Shown in pieces: positions 16,529-25,628 of a stretch of DNA of 53,350 nucleotides. Under the pieces are notes generated by a model. That model was not told the origin of the DNA, ran no database searches, and saw only the letters and a list, made by a program, of their open reading frames with translations. Position 1 is the first letter of the stretch. Every line of letters begins with the position of its first letter. The position numbers and the translations under genes are program-made. The stretch comes from an uncultured Christiangramia sp. (GTDB lineage Bacteria > Bacteroidota > Bacteroidia > Flavobacteriales > Flavobacteriaceae): positions 1 to 53,350 of the forward strand of contig NZ_CAJWRQ010000008.1 of NCBI RefSeq assembly GCF_913046405.1, read 5' to 3'.

Positions 16529-16875
16529 AGCTTAGTTTGAAAATCGAAGAATTTGCAATGCTTATTCTGGGTATTTTTCTCTTCACAAAACTGGATTATA
16601 GCTGGTGGTGGTTTGCAGGCTTATTTTTAGTTCCCGATATTGGCATGTTGGGTTATCTTGCAAGTGATAAGATTGGTGCATTTTCCTATAATATTTTTCA
16701 TCATAAAGGAATTGCCATTGCGATCTACCTGATAGGAATCACGCTCGATAATGCATATTTACAGCTTGCGGGAATCATGCTATTTGCACATTCCAGTTTT
16801 GATCGTTGTTTTGGATATGGTCTTAAATATGAAAAAGGATTTAAAATCACTCATTTAGGTGAAATAGGTACATAA
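16525..16875 (+). CDS. DUF4260 family membrane protein
   Basis: A 116-residue protein with three or four hydrophobic helices and the family's conserved polar spots: DYSWWWFAGLFLVPDIGMLGYL, YNIFHHKGIAIA and AHSSFDRCFGYGLKY. These match DUF4260. Function is unknown. It is translationally coupled to the cyclase gene by a 4-base overlap. Confidence 0.8.
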   Translation: MKLSLKIEEFAMLILGIFLFTKLDYSWWWFAGLFLVPDIGMLGYLASDKIGAFSYNIFHHKGIAIAIYLIGITLDNAYLQLAGIMLFAHSSFDRCFGYGLKYEKGFKITHLGEIGT

Positions 16876-16876
16876 T

Positions 16877-17491
16877 ATGGAATTACTATTTATAGGACTT
16901 GCAGCCGGTGCGGTTGCTGCATACTTTATTTTTTCGATCTTCAATAAGAATCGTTCCATGGAGAAGACCAATGAACAATCTGTTGTTCTTATGGATAAGA
17001 TTAGAAGCGTTTGCAAATTTATCACTGTAGAAGGTGATTTTTCTGAAATCTATCATTATGAAAATCTAAAGGAAAAATACATTAGCCTGGTCTTCGGAAA
17101 GAAGAAAGCCATTGTTCTGGTACAGGCGAAAGCACACGTTGGATTTGATTTGAGCAAGGTGAGAATGCAAAGCGACAATGAGAATAAAAAGATCATACTT
17201 ACCAATTTCCCACAACCGGAATTATTAACGATCGAAACAGATTTTAAATATTACGATAAGCGCGAAGGCTGGGCGAATCCTTTTACGACCTCAGATCTTA
17301 CAGACATTAATCGTGACGCCAAAAAAACCATCGTAGACAAGATCCCTCAAAGCGGACTCATGGAGCAGGCACAAAAAGAAGCTTTAGGTACGATCGCGCT
17401 AATGGAAAAGATCGTGGAAACCATTGGCTGGAAACTGGATTATTCAGCACTTACCATCGATAATACGGAAGCTCCCAAACTGGAAAAATAA
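16877..17491 (+). CDS. DUF4230 family membrane-anchored protein
   Basis: A 204-residue protein with an N-terminal membrane anchor (about residues 3-22) and a soluble domain of the DUF4230 type. The domain has SVCKFITVEGDFSEIYHYEN, then KAHVGFDLSKVRM, and a lysine-rich helical tail with ALGTIALMEKIVE. Topology is N-in with the domain outside the inner membrane. Function is not established. It starts 1 base after the DUF4260 stop. Confidence 0.78.
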   Translation: MELLFIGLAAGAVAAYFIFSIFNKNRSMEKTNEQSVVLMDKIRSVCKFITVEGDFSEIYHYENLKEKYISLVFGKKKAIVLVQAKAHVGFDLSKVRMQSDNENKKIILTNFPQPELLTIETDFKYYDKREGWANPFTTSDLTDINRDAKKTIVDKIPQSGLMEQAQKEALGTIALMEKIVETIGWKLDYSALTIDNTEAPKLEK

Positions 17492-17523
17492 GATCTACTT
17501 ATTTTTATTAAACACTAATTTTT

Positions 17524-17886
17524 ATGAATATAGACCAGTTCAGAGATTATTGCTTAATGAAGAGAGGTGTTTCAGAGCATTTGCCATTTGGCCCTGATAA
17601 TCTTGTTTTTAAGGTCATGGGCAAGATGTTTAGCATTGCCAGCCTCGATGAAGTTCCACTACGAGTAAATTTAAAATGTGATCCCGAATGGGCTGTTCAG
17701 CTAAGGGAAGAATATCCGGAAACAATTTTACCGGGTTATCACATGAATAAACGTCACTGGAATACGTTAGTAATGGATGGTGGAGCAGACCCAGAATTGA
17801 CCAGGAAACTGATAGATCACAGTTATGAACTGGTAGTTGCAGGATTAGCCAAAAAACTTAAGCAGGAATTAGATAGTTTAGAATGA
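17524..17886 (+). CDS. MmcQ/YjbR-family protein
   Basis: A 120-residue protein of the MmcQ/YjbR double-wing fold. It starts MNIDQFRDYCLMKRGVSE and contains FGPDNLVFKVMGKMFSI, VNLKCDPEWAVQLREEYPE and GYHMNKRHWNTLV, all characteristic of the family, which is often annotated as DNA-binding. It overlaps the MutS-like gene by 4 bases. Co-translation with a MutS-type ATPase is suggestive but not evidence of shared function. Confidence 0.88.
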   Translation: MNIDQFRDYCLMKRGVSEHLPFGPDNLVFKVMGKMFSIASLDEVPLRVNLKCDPEWAVQLREEYPETILPGYHMNKRHWNTLVMDGGADPELTRKLIDHSYELVVAGLAKKLKQELDSLE

Positions 17887-19661
17887 AAGAACCTTTAGCT
17901 TTTTACAAGGATAGAAAGAACAAATACGAGCAGGAGAGTAAGAAGTTATCAGGAAAACTGGCGGTTTCGAGTATCCTGAGATTACTGGTATTTCTCGCTT
18001 TATGTGCCGCAATTTATTTTTTCTACGATCATGTACAGATCATTGTTCCTGCGGTCATCGGCTGCCTGGCCCTATTCATCTTCCTGATCTCAAGACATTC
18101 AGGTCTTAAACGCGAAAAGGATAAAACGGAAGCTTTGATCTCTATAAACGAAACTGAGATCCACATTCTCGAAACAGGAGATTTTCTGAATTTACCAGAA
18201 GGAAAAGAATTTGATGTTGAAGATCATGATTTTAGCCGTGATATTGATCTCTTCGGAAGAAAAAGCTTTTTCCAGTATCTCAATCGAACTGCTTTAGCTG
18301 AAGGAGCCAGCAAACTTTCATCATTCCTGCTTAGCAATGACACTACCCGAATTACTGAAAAACAGGAAGCAATCAAAGAGCTCGCTAACAAAGCCGACTG
18401 GCGACAGGAATTCAGTGCTACCGCTACGCTGGTAAGAACCGAAAATTCTTCAAAGACCATTCTCAAATGGATTGCGAATTATAAAGCATTTGTCCCAGCG
18501 ATAATGCGCTGGTTACCAATTGTCTTTACGACTATTTCTGTGGGAGTCATCCTTGCCTACTATTTCAGTTTTATTGGATTTTACCAGTTGTTATTATGGT
18601 TGCTTATAGGTATTATGATCACCGCCATTTACGTTGGCAGGATCAATCAACTATCCTCTGCGATTGGAAAAGTACAGGATACTTTTCAGCAATATTACCA
18701 GCTACTCGGCTTTATTGAAGACGAAAAATTTGAGTCGGTTATTCTCCATGATCTCCAGACTTCGATTGCTTCGGAAAAACGCAAAGCTTCAGAAATTTTA
18801 AAGGAATTCAGTAAAGGAATTGATGCTCTGGATCAACGGAATAATTTTCTATTTGGATTTCTTGCGAATGGATTTATGCTTTGGGATTTAAAACAATCTT
18901 ACCGACTCGAAAAATGGATCCTTCAGCATCGAACAGAAGTTAGCAACTGGTTTAAAGCTGTAGAAAACTTCGATGCGTACAACAGTCTTGGTAATTTCGC
19001 ATTTAATCATCAACAATATACCTTTCCGAAGATCTCTGAAGTACCAAAGGGTATAGAAGCAAAAGATCTAGGGCATCCACTTTTAAGGCAAACTAAACGT
19101 GTAGATAACGATTTCAGCATAGAAAGTGACCAGTTTTTTATCATTACCGGTGCGAATATGGCTGGAAAAAGTACATTTCTAAGAACGGTCGCGCTGCAAA
19201 TCGTCATGTCGAACATGGGACTTCCGGTATGTGCCAACTCCTGTACCTACTCACCTATCAAATTGATAAGCAGCATGCGTACCAGTGACTCGCTGGGTGA
19301 CGATGAATCCTATTTCTTTTCTGAACTTAAAAGACTGAAATATATCGTCGATAAAATTCAGACAGAAAAATACTTTATCATTCTCGATGAGATCCTGAAA
19401 GGTACCAACAGTACAGATAAGGCGATTGGCTCTAAAAAGTTCATTGAACGCCTGGTAAAATCGAACTCAACGGGCATCATTGCTACACACGACCTTAGTT
19501 TGTGCGAAACTGCCAACCAGTTCGAGCAGGTGAAGAATTATTATTTCGATGCCGAAATCGAGAACAATGAACTTCATTTCGACTATCGATTCAAAAAAGG
19601 AATTTGTCAGAATATGAATGCTTCGTTCTTACTTAGAAAAATGCAGATCGTGGAAGATTGA
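17883..19661 (+). CDS. Membrane-anchored MutS-like ATPase
   Basis: A 592-residue protein with the MutS ABC-type ATPase domain at its C-terminus. Walker A GANMAGKST is at 423-431, followed by an SMRTSDSLGDDES signature region, Walker B FIILDEILKGTNS near 500, and the ATHDLSL switch. The N-terminal mismatch-binding domain of MutS (FxE motif) is absent. There are instead two pairs of hydrophobic helices (about 27-70 and 203-250), so the protein is probably embedded in the inner membrane. It is therefore not the mismatch-repair MutS. The helical core and clamp region between 120 and 400 are kept. Its cellular role is unknown. Confidence 0.85.
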   Translation: MKEPLAFYKDRKNKYEQESKKLSGKLAVSSILRLLVFLALCAAIYFFYDHVQIIVPAVIGCLALFIFLISRHSGLKREKDKTEALISINETEIHILETGDFLNLPEGKEFDVEDHDFSRDIDLFGRKSFFQYLNRTALAEGASKLSSFLLSNDTTRITEKQEAIKELANKADWRQEFSATATLVRTENSSKTILKWIANYKAFVPAIMRWLPIVFTTISVGVILAYYFSFIGFYQLLLWLLIGIMITAIYVGRINQLSSAIGKVQDTFQQYYQLLGFIEDEKFESVILHDLQTSIASEKRKASEILKEFSKGIDALDQRNNFLFGFLANGFMLWDLKQSYRLEKWILQHRTEVSNWFKAVENFDAYNSLGNFAFNHQQYTFPKISEVPKGIEAKDLGHPLLRQTKRVDNDFSIESDQFFIITGANMAGKSTFLRTVALQIVMSNMGLPVCANSCTYSPIKLISSMRTSDSLGDDESYFFSELKRLKYIVDKIQTEKYFIILDEILKGTNSTDKAIGSKKFIERLVKSNSTGIIATHDLSLCETANQFEQVKNYYFDAEIENNELHFDYRFKKGICQNMNASFLLRKMQIVED

Positions 19662-19703
19662 GCTACAGGTAAGTTTTCACAAGGCAATTAGAATATACCA
19701 CTT

Positions 19704-20708
19704 ATGGATTCATTGACGCAAATTGTATTAGGCGCAGCTGTTGGAGAAGCTGTTCTGGGTAAAAAAGTTGGAAATAAAGCGATGCTGTACGGGGCGATCG
19801 CCGGCACCATTCCAGATCTGGATACTTTTGTAGGCTATGCATATGATACGATTACTGCCACCGAGATCCACCGTGGTTTTTCCCATTCTATAGTTTTTTC
19901 AGTCCTGTTTGCGCCGGTTTTTGGATGGGTTATTTCAAAGATCGAGTCAAAATCTGCTGCTACCTGGAAGAACTGGTCGTGGCTTATGTTCTGGGGACTT
20001 TTCACTCATCCCCTGCTCGATGCACATACCACCTGGGGCACTCAACTCTTCTGGCCATTCGATCTAAGACTGGCTTATAAGAATATCTTTGTCATCGATC
20101 CGCTTTATACCTTGCCGTTTTTAGTCCTGCTCATCATGGCGATGCGCTTAAAACGGGATGATCCAAAACGACGAAAATACAATCGGCTTGGTTTGATCAT
20201 TAGTAGCATTTACCTACTGTTGATCACTCCTACGCTTAAATGGATCACTTATAACAAATTCGAAAATGCTCTGGAAGAACAGTCTATTTCCTATCAAAGA
20301 ATAGATACACGACCTGCACCTATGAATAGCATATTATGGAGCGCAAATATAGAAGCCAGAGACCACTTTTTGATCGCCGACTATTCCATTTTTGATACTA
20401 AACCTCTAAGTTTTCAGAAAGTACCCAAGAATTATACGTTTGCCGACAGTCTGGCTGGTGATCCTAACTTGAAGCGTCTAATTAATATTAGCGAAGGCTG
20501 GTATACTTTCAGCGAGAAGAATGAACAGCTTTATTTTAATGATCTTCGCTTCGGAAAACTGGATATGAATGATCCCGATGCGCCATTTATTTTCAGCTTT
20601 TTACTACAGGAAGAGAATGGAGAATTAACGGCAACTGAATCTGAACGTTCCATGGAAGATGCAGAAGGTTTACTTCCTAAATTATGGAGCAGAATTCTTG
20701 GAAATTGA
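19704..20708 (+). CDS. YdjM-type membrane-bound metal-dependent hydrolase
   Basis: A 334-residue protein. It begins MDSLTQIVLGAAVGEAVLG and continues with AIAGTIPDLD, HRGFSHSIVFSV and a further HPLLDAHTTWGTQLFWPF, the His/Asp motifs of the YdjM/YfhO-like metal-dependent hydrolase family (PF04307). Around five helices span residues 10-185. A C-terminal ~140-residue soluble domain follows. The substrate is unknown; homologues in other phyla are DNA-damage regulated, which cannot be read here. Confidence 0.83.
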   Translation: MDSLTQIVLGAAVGEAVLGKKVGNKAMLYGAIAGTIPDLDTFVGYAYDTITATEIHRGFSHSIVFSVLFAPVFGWVISKIESKSAATWKNWSWLMFWGLFTHPLLDAHTTWGTQLFWPFDLRLAYKNIFVIDPLYTLPFLVLLIMAMRLKRDDPKRRKYNRLGLIISSIYLLLITPTLKWITYNKFENALEEQSISYQRIDTRPAPMNSILWSANIEARDHFLIADYSIFDTKPLSFQKVPKNYTFADSLAGDPNLKRLINISEGWYTFSEKNEQLYFNDLRFGKLDMNDPDAPFIFSFLLQEENGELTATESERSMEDAEGLLPKLWSRILGN

Positions 20709-20759
20709 ATCTATTTTACTGAAAAAGCCATAAATACTTAATAAAACATGGCTTTAAAC

Positions 20760-20767
20760 TACCTTTG
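20760..20767 (+). promoter_or_regulatory. Possible -7 element for the PhnA-like gene
   Basis: TACCTTTG is a good TAnnTTTG match, followed by C as often seen, 21 bases before the start at 20789. The -33 region is not convincing. Confidence 0.45.
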
Positions 20768-20788
20768 CTTCTCAAAATGTTGAAATAA

Positions 20789-21364
20789 ATGATTTCTGAA
20801 GATAAATTAAGAGAACGCAGTGATTCCACCTGTGAATTGTGCGGTCAAACCGAACACCTGAATGTCTATACAGTTTCTGAAGCTCCAGAGGACCATGAAG
20901 CTGAGATCCTGATCTGCCAGAACTGTGAATCACAGATAGAAGATCCGGAAAAAGTAGAACCTAATCACTGGCGTTGTCTCAATGACAGTATGTGGAGTAC
21001 CATCCCTGCCGTCCAGATCATTTCGTGGAGAATGCTGAACAGACTTAAATCTGAAGGCTGGCCGCAGGACCTACTCGATATGATGTATATGGAAGATGAT
21101 TTAAAGCACTGGGCTAAAGCAGGTTTACAGACTGAGGAAACCGATATTCAGCTCGTTCATAAAGATAGTAATGGGGTGGTACTGGAAGCAGGTGACAGCG
21201 TTGTTTTGATCAAAGATCTGAATGTAAAGGGAAGCAGTCTTACCGCAAAAAGAGGAACTGCAGTTCGAAGAATATCCTTGGTTCATCATAATGCTGAGCA
21301 AATTGAAGGTAAAGTGGAAGGCCAGCAGATCGTATTGCTTACCAAGTTTGTAAAGAAAACCTAA
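20789..21364 (+). CDS. PhnA-domain zinc-ribbon protein
   Basis: A 191-residue protein. An N-terminal zinc ribbon has CELCG and ICQNC about 30 residues apart. A middle helical region precedes a C-terminal PhnA (YjdM-like) SH3-type barrel, [25 protein letters not shown] through KFVKKT. Despite the name, the family is not required for phosphonate breakdown, and its function is unclear. The VF530-like gene follows after 8 bases. Confidence 0.85.
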   Translation: MISEDKLRERSDSTCELCGQTEHLNVYTVSEAPEDHEAEILICQNCESQIEDPEKVEPNHWRCLNDSMWSTIPAVQIISWRMLNRLKSEGWPQDLLDMMYMEDDLKHWAKAGLQTEETDIQLVHKDSNGVVLEAGDSVVLIKDLNVKGSSLTAKRGTAVRRISLVHHNAEQIEGKVEGQQIVLLTKFVKKT

Positions 21365-21372
21365 TCACGCCT

Positions 21373-21603
21373 ATGGAAAATAAAAAGAACACTCAGCCAA
21401 ACAATCCTTTGCACGGTATCAAACTTGCTGATATCCTTGATTCTTTACATGATCATTATGGCTGGGAAGGACTTGCAGAAAGGATTAATATTAATTGTTT
21501 TAAATCCAATCCTACAAAAAAGTCCAGTTTAAAGTTTCTTCGGAAGGAACTCTGGGCAAGAGAAAAAGTGGAGCGTTTGTACCTCAAGACAAACTTCAGA
21601 TAA
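21373..21603 (+). CDS. VF530-family (DUF2132) small DNA-binding-like protein
   Basis: A 76-residue protein matching the VF530/DUF2132 pattern: [21 protein letters not shown], then [39 protein letters not shown]. The family has a helical fold proposed to bind DNA. It is last in its operon, ahead of a strong bidirectional terminator. Confidence 0.85.
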   Translation: MENKKNTQPNNPLHGIKLADILDSLHDHYGWEGLAERININCFKSNPTKKSSLKFLRKELWAREKVERLYLKTNFR

Positions 21604-21613
21604 AAATAGACTC

Positions 21614-21645
21614 AAAAAAAAAGCGGCCATCTGGCCGCTTTTTTT
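21614..21645. terminator. Bidirectional rho-independent terminator
   Basis: AAGCGGCCA-TC-TGGCCGCTT (21621-21640) is flanked by an A-run (21614-21622) and a T-run (21639-21645). It serves both the VF530-like gene (+) and the M49 peptidase gene (-). Confidence 0.92.
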
Positions 21646-21663
21646 CTATAATTCTGCTACTAA

Positions 21664-23742
21664 CTATTCTTCAGTTTTAGCAGCTTCTTTTTCTTTCTTC
21701 ACTTTCTTTTCAGTCAGGAAACTATAGTTTTCAGAATAATCAAGCATCTGCTCTTCGAAAGATCTCGGCTGAGTTACTTTGATCGAAACGATCTCATCAT
21801 TCTCATCCATTTCAGCAACCAAAACAGGATTTACGAATCCGCTATATGGAGCCGATTTGAATTTTGAATTTCTGTCCAATACCTGTTTGTGAATATCCTG
21901 ATCTACTTTTACACCGTAGTTTTCTACCAGGTCTTTTGCCGCCTGGAAATCACCTTCAGACTTGATTCTCTGAGTTTCCTTAAGCAGATCTCCGAACAAT
22001 GAACGAAGCTTCGTGTAGTCTTTGATATTAAAGTAGATGTTCCCATCTTTTTCAACTTTTTCAATAACTCCTTCTTCCTGTCCTTTTTCGTAAACCCATT
22101 TACTCACCCATTGTCTGTTACGCATATGAGCTTCTTCGATATCCTGACCTGGCTCAATTCTAACTAACTGCGTCATCAATCCATTACGAATATAATCGTT
22201 GTAAGCAGCTTTCCCCAGTTTTTCAGAATCATCTGTAAGTCCAAGTTCTTCCAGTTTTGGATCCATCAGGTAATATAGACCTACAAGATCTGCACGACCT
22301 TCTTCAAGAGTAGATGCATAGTTCTTTAGAGTTTCCTTGGTTTCTCCAACACCAGCATTCATTTGTCCTGAAGCGTGACCAACTACTTCATGCAATGCAG
22401 TATGTAGCTTATCTGCCTCTTTCCCGTATTGTTCAGAAAGTTGTACTTCTTCTTCATCATGTGCAAATTCCTTCAGTTTATCTGATCCACCTGCACTTTC
22501 GTAAGCAGAAATGATATTCCCTAAAGAAACAGATTTACTTCCATGCTCTTTACGAATCCAGTTCGCATTTGGAAGATTTACACCAATTGGCGTACTTGGA
22601 GATGCATCACCTGCTTCACCAGCAACGATCACTGTTTTGTAAGTTACTCCTACTACAGAATCTTTTTTATGCTCATCCATGATTGGTGAGTTATCCTCGA
22701 ACCACTGTACTTCATTTTCAAGAACGCTCATCTTTTTGGACATATCAAAATCCTTGATCTGAACGATGTTTTCATAAGATCCTCTGTAACCTTTTGGATC
22801 ATTATAAACTTCTATAAAACTGTTGATATAATCAATATTACCTTCAGTAGCTTCAACCCAGGCAACGTTGTAATCATCCCAGGTTTTCAGGTCTCCGGTA
22901 GTGTAGTAATCGATCAAAAGACCTAAAGCATTCGCCTGCTTTTCATTTTCAGCAACACCTTTTGCTTTCTCCAGCCAGTTGATGATCTCATCGATCGCTT
23001 CACCGTAAAGTCCGCCACTTTTATAAACTTTTTCAACAAGTTTTCCATTCTCCTTTACGAGCTTGGAATTAAGTCCGTAAGAAAGTGGTCTTTCAGGATT
23101 TGGAGATTTCTTTTTCGCGTAGAATGCATCCACTTCCGCAGCAGTTACATCTGGACCATAAAAATTGATGGCAGAACCTTCCAGTAATCCATCAGCTTCG
23201 TTAAGATTTACTTTTTTCGCATCCTTATCATTGAAGATCACTTCGTAAGCCTCCCCGGTAAGTTCAGTATTTGTTTCCATCAGTAGCGTATCGAAATACT
23301 CTTTGCTGAATTCAGGTTTGATCTTCGCGTTGGAATAATGATGGTGAATCCCGTTCGAGAACCATACTCTTTTCAGATAAGTTTCAAATGAATTCCATTC
23401 TTCTGAAGACTGGTCGCCTTCATAATTGGTATAAATATTTTCAAGGGCTTCACGAATTTCCAGGTTATGACGGTAATTCTGGTCCCACATAATATCTCTC
23501 CCGGCAAGTCCTGCCTGGGTAAGATAATACACTAATTTCTGCTCTTTCAAACTTAAATTCTCCCAACCCGGGATCTGGTAACGCAGTACTTTAATATCTG
23601 CAAATTCATCTACGTTTACCTCAAAATCTGAGTTCATCGCGATTTCCTGCTGCTCATCCTTATCTGCATTTTTCTTGTCCTCATTACAGGAAACGAAAGT
23701 CAATGCCGATGCTAGAAGGCAGGTACTTAATATTTTATTCAT
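21664..23742 (-). CDS. Dipeptidyl-peptidase III-like (M49) lipoprotein
   Basis: A 692-residue zinc peptidase. The lipobox (LTFVSC) puts the lipid cysteine at C19, followed by the acidic-basic stretch NEDKKNADKDEQQE typical of surface-exported Bacteroidota lipoproteins. The zinc site is HEVVGH at 451-456, with the second motif EEGRAD at 480-485, the M49 variant of HExxGH and EExR. It should release dipeptides from peptide N-termini. The location at the outer membrane, instead of the cytosol as in eukaryotes, is inferred from the lipobox. A -7-like box lies upstream, and an M20 dipeptidase follows 91 bases further on the same strand. Confidence 0.88.
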   Translation of the reverse strand: MNKILSTCLLASALTFVSCNEDKKNADKDEQQEIAMNSDFEVNVDEFADIKVLRYQIPGWENLSLKEQKLVYYLTQAGLAGRDIMWDQNYRHNLEIREALENIYTNYEGDQSSEEWNSFETYLKRVWFSNGIHHHYSNAKIKPEFSKEYFDTLLMETNTELTGEAYEVIFNDKDAKKVNLNEADGLLEGSAINFYGPDVTAAEVDAFYAKKKSPNPERPLSYGLNSKLVKENGKLVEKVYKSGGLYGEAIDEIINWLEKAKGVAENEKQANALGLLIDYYTTGDLKTWDDYNVAWVEATEGNIDYINSFIEVYNDPKGYRGSYENIVQIKDFDMSKKMSVLENEVQWFEDNSPIMDEHKKDSVVGVTYKTVIVAGEAGDASPSTPIGVNLPNANWIRKEHGSKSVSLGNIISAYESAGGSDKLKEFAHDEEEVQLSEQYGKEADKLHTALHEVVGHASGQMNAGVGETKETLKNYASTLEEGRADLVGLYYLMDPKLEELGLTDDSEKLGKAAYNDYIRNGLMTQLVRIEPGQDIEEAHMRNRQWVSKWVYEKGQEEGVIEKVEKDGNIYFNIKDYTKLRSLFGDLLKETQRIKSEGDFQAAKDLVENYGVKVDQDIHKQVLDRNSKFKSAPYSGFVNPVLVAEMDENDEIVSIKVTQPRSFEEQMLDYSENYSFLTEKKVKKEKEAAKTEE

Positions 23743-23761
23743 AAAAATAATTTTAGTGCGG

Positions 23762-23769
23762 CAAATATA
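23762..23769 (-). promoter_or_regulatory. Possible -7 element for the M49 peptidase gene
   Basis: Minus-strand TATATTTG fits TAnnTTTG exactly, 19 bases before the start codon at 23742. A TTTG at 23787-23784 is 14 bases further upstream, shorter than the usual spacing. Confidence 0.5.
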
Positions 23770-23833
23770 CTAAAACGGGAAATCAAATTCTGCGAACCTG
23801 ATCCCCCGTTATATGGAAATATTGATATATTTT

Positions 23834-25225
23834 CTACTTTTTACTCATTTCAGTAAAATGTTTGTAAAACCATGGAATGGTTTCAATACCTTTTAGATAA
23901 TTCCATATTCCAAAGTGCTCGTTAGGGGAATGGATCGCATCGGTATCCAGACCAAAGCCCATCAGGATTATTTTACTGTCCAGTTCCTTTTCGAACAGGG
24001 ATACGATTGGGATACTTCCCCCACTTCTCTGCGGGATCGGCGTTTTTCCGAAGGTCTCCTCGTAGGCTGCACTAGCCGCCTGGTAACCTATCGTGTCTAT
24101 TGGAGTTACATAAGGATATCCGCCATGGTGAGGTTTAACTTTCACTCGAACACTATCTGGCGCCAGACTTTCAAAGTGTTTTGTAAACAATTCGGTAATT
24201 TCCTTGTGATCCTGGTTAGGAACCAGTCGCATGGATATTTTTGCATAAGCTTTCGACGGAAGCACTGTTTTCGCTCCTTCGCCAATATAACCGCCCCACA
24301 TTCCATTTACGTCGAGGGTTGGCCTGATAGAACCTCTTTCCAGCGTAGAATATCCTTCCTCTCCATGAACATCTTTGATATCCAGTTTTTCTTTATATTC
24401 TTCAATACTGAAGGGCGCCTCTGCCATTTTAGAGCGTTCCTCTTCAGTAAGATTTTCTACGTTATCGTAAAATCCAGGAATGGTAATATGATTATTATCA
24501 TCTGTAAGTTTGGAGATCATTTCACTTAACACGTTCAGAGGATTTGCTACCGCACCACCGTAAAGACCTGAATGCAGGTCACGGTTCGCTCCGATCACTT
24601 CCACTTCTACGTAAGAGAGTCCGCGTAGACCGGTAGTGATAGATGGAGTGTCTTTTGAGATCATTCCAGTGTCAGAGATCAGGATCACATCATTCTGAAG
24701 TTTCTCCTTATTTTCCTTGATGTACCAGTCCAGGTGCTCACTTCCTACTTCTTCCTCACCTTCGATCATGAACTTTACATTACAGGGCAGTTCATCATTT
24801 CTGGTCATGTATTCCATGGCTTTTACATGCATATACATTTGTCCTTTATCATCACAGGCTCCCCGAGCGAAAATTGCCCCTTCAGGATGAATATCGGTTT
24901 TTTGCACGACAGGTTCAAAAGGCGGTGAATTCCATAGATCTAAGGGATCTGGTGGCTGCACATCGTAATGGCCATATACGAGCACAGTTGGAAGGTCTTC
25001 GTTAATGATCTTTTCAGCATAAACCACAGGGTGACCCGGAGTTGGAGCGACTTCTGCAGTATCACAACCAGCATCCAGTAGACTTTGCTTTACAGCTTCC
25101 GCAGCCTTCAGCATGTCTTCCTTGTAATTGGCATCTGCAGATATCGAAGGAATCTTCAGTAATTCCTTTAATTCATCGACAAATCTGTCTTTATGTTCTT
25201 CAAGGTATGTTTTTATAGAATCCAT
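23834..25225 (-). CDS. M20-family dipeptidase
   Basis: A 463-residue M20 zinc peptidase. Motifs are VYGHYDVQPPDPLDLW near residue 87 (metal His and Asp), ARGACDDKGQMYMH near 120 (bridging Asp), EGEEEVGSEH near 153 (catalytic and metal Glu) and the C-terminal GLDTDAIHSPNEHFG with the last metal His. A dimerisation or lid insert lies between about 205 and 340. There is no signal peptide, so it is cytosolic. With the M49 lipoprotein downstream it would complete peptide use: external dipeptide release, then internal cleavage. Confidence 0.92.
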   Translation of the reverse strand: MDSIKTYLEEHKDRFVDELKELLKIPSISADANYKEDMLKAAEAVKQSLLDAGCDTAEVAPTPGHPVVYAEKIINEDLPTVLVYGHYDVQPPDPLDLWNSPPFEPVVQKTDIHPEGAIFARGACDDKGQMYMHVKAMEYMTRNDELPCNVKFMIEGEEEVGSEHLDWYIKENKEKLQNDVILISDTGMISKDTPSITTGLRGLSYVEVEVIGANRDLHSGLYGGAVANPLNVLSEMISKLTDDNNHITIPGFYDNVENLTEEERSKMAEAPFSIEEYKEKLDIKDVHGEEGYSTLERGSIRPTLDVNGMWGGYIGEGAKTVLPSKAYAKISMRLVPNQDHKEITELFTKHFESLAPDSVRVKVKPHHGGYPYVTPIDTIGYQAASAAYEETFGKTPIPQRSGGSIPIVSLFEKELDSKIILMGFGLDTDAIHSPNEHFGIWNYLKGIETIPWFYKHFTEMSKK

Positions 25226-25415
25226 GTACTAATTTTCAGGTTTGCGTAAAGTTATAAAGAAGTCGGCGGAAAGTTGGTCTCAAAGCTCTTAGTGTTTTCA
25301 TAAGAAAATAAATTTTATTCAAAATCATTAAAATTGATCTTTACTGAAAATCAGAAACTTAATTGTAGCCACTAAATTTTAGCTGAAATTTTTTTAATTT
25401 TTTTCAGGAAGACTG

Positions 25416-25445
25416 TTTGAAAATTGAAACTTATCTTTATATTTG
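25416..25445 (+). promoter_or_regulatory. Probable promoter of tRNA-Leu
   Basis: TTTG (25416-25419), 18 bases, then TATATTTG (25438-25445) followed by C. This is a close match to the Bacteroidota -33/-7 promoter and the best-formed in the window. Confidence 0.6.
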
Positions 25446-25450
25446 CACCC

Positions 25451-25496
25451 GCTTAAGTAATTAAGCAGGGAATCACAACGAGTCCTAAGTGTTGTG
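25451..25496 (+). other. Paired hairpins in the tRNA-Leu leader
   Basis: GCTTAA-GTAA-TTAAGC (25451-25466) is a perfect 6-base hairpin. CACAAC (25474-25479) pairs with GTTGTG (25491-25496). Both fall between the promoter and the tRNA and may guide 5' leader processing, or may be incidental. Confidence 0.4.
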
Positions 25497-25508
25497 AAAC
25501 TTTAAAAT

Positions 25509-25590
25509 GCGGGCGTGGTGGAATTGGTAGACACGCTAGACTTAGGATCTAGTGCCGCAAGGTGTGGAGGTTCGAGTCCTCTCGCCCGCA
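25509..25590 (+). tRNA. tRNA-Leu (anticodon UAG)
   Basis: An 82-nt class II tRNA. Acceptor GCGGGCG pairs with CGCCCGC, discriminator A. The D-arm contains GGTGGAATTGGTAGACACGC. Anticodon stem CTAGA/TCTAG encloses loop CTTAGGA, anticodon TAG. Variable arm TGCCGCAAGGTGT and T-arm GGAGGTTCGAGTCCTC follow. CCA is not encoded. Confidence 0.97.
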
Positions 25591-25595
25591 CAACG

Positions 25596-25628
25596 AAAAA
25601 GCTTCAGAGAAATCTGAAGCTTTTTTTT
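25596..25628 (+). terminator. Rho-independent terminator of tRNA-Leu
   Basis: AAGCTTCAGA-GAAA-TCTGAAGCTT (25599-25622) is followed by a run of T to 25628, six bases after the tRNA end. Confidence 0.92.

Noticed and set aside
17883..19661. Classical mismatch repair mutS
   Set aside because: No N-terminal mismatch-binding domain, total length 592 instead of about 850-870, and membrane helices are present.
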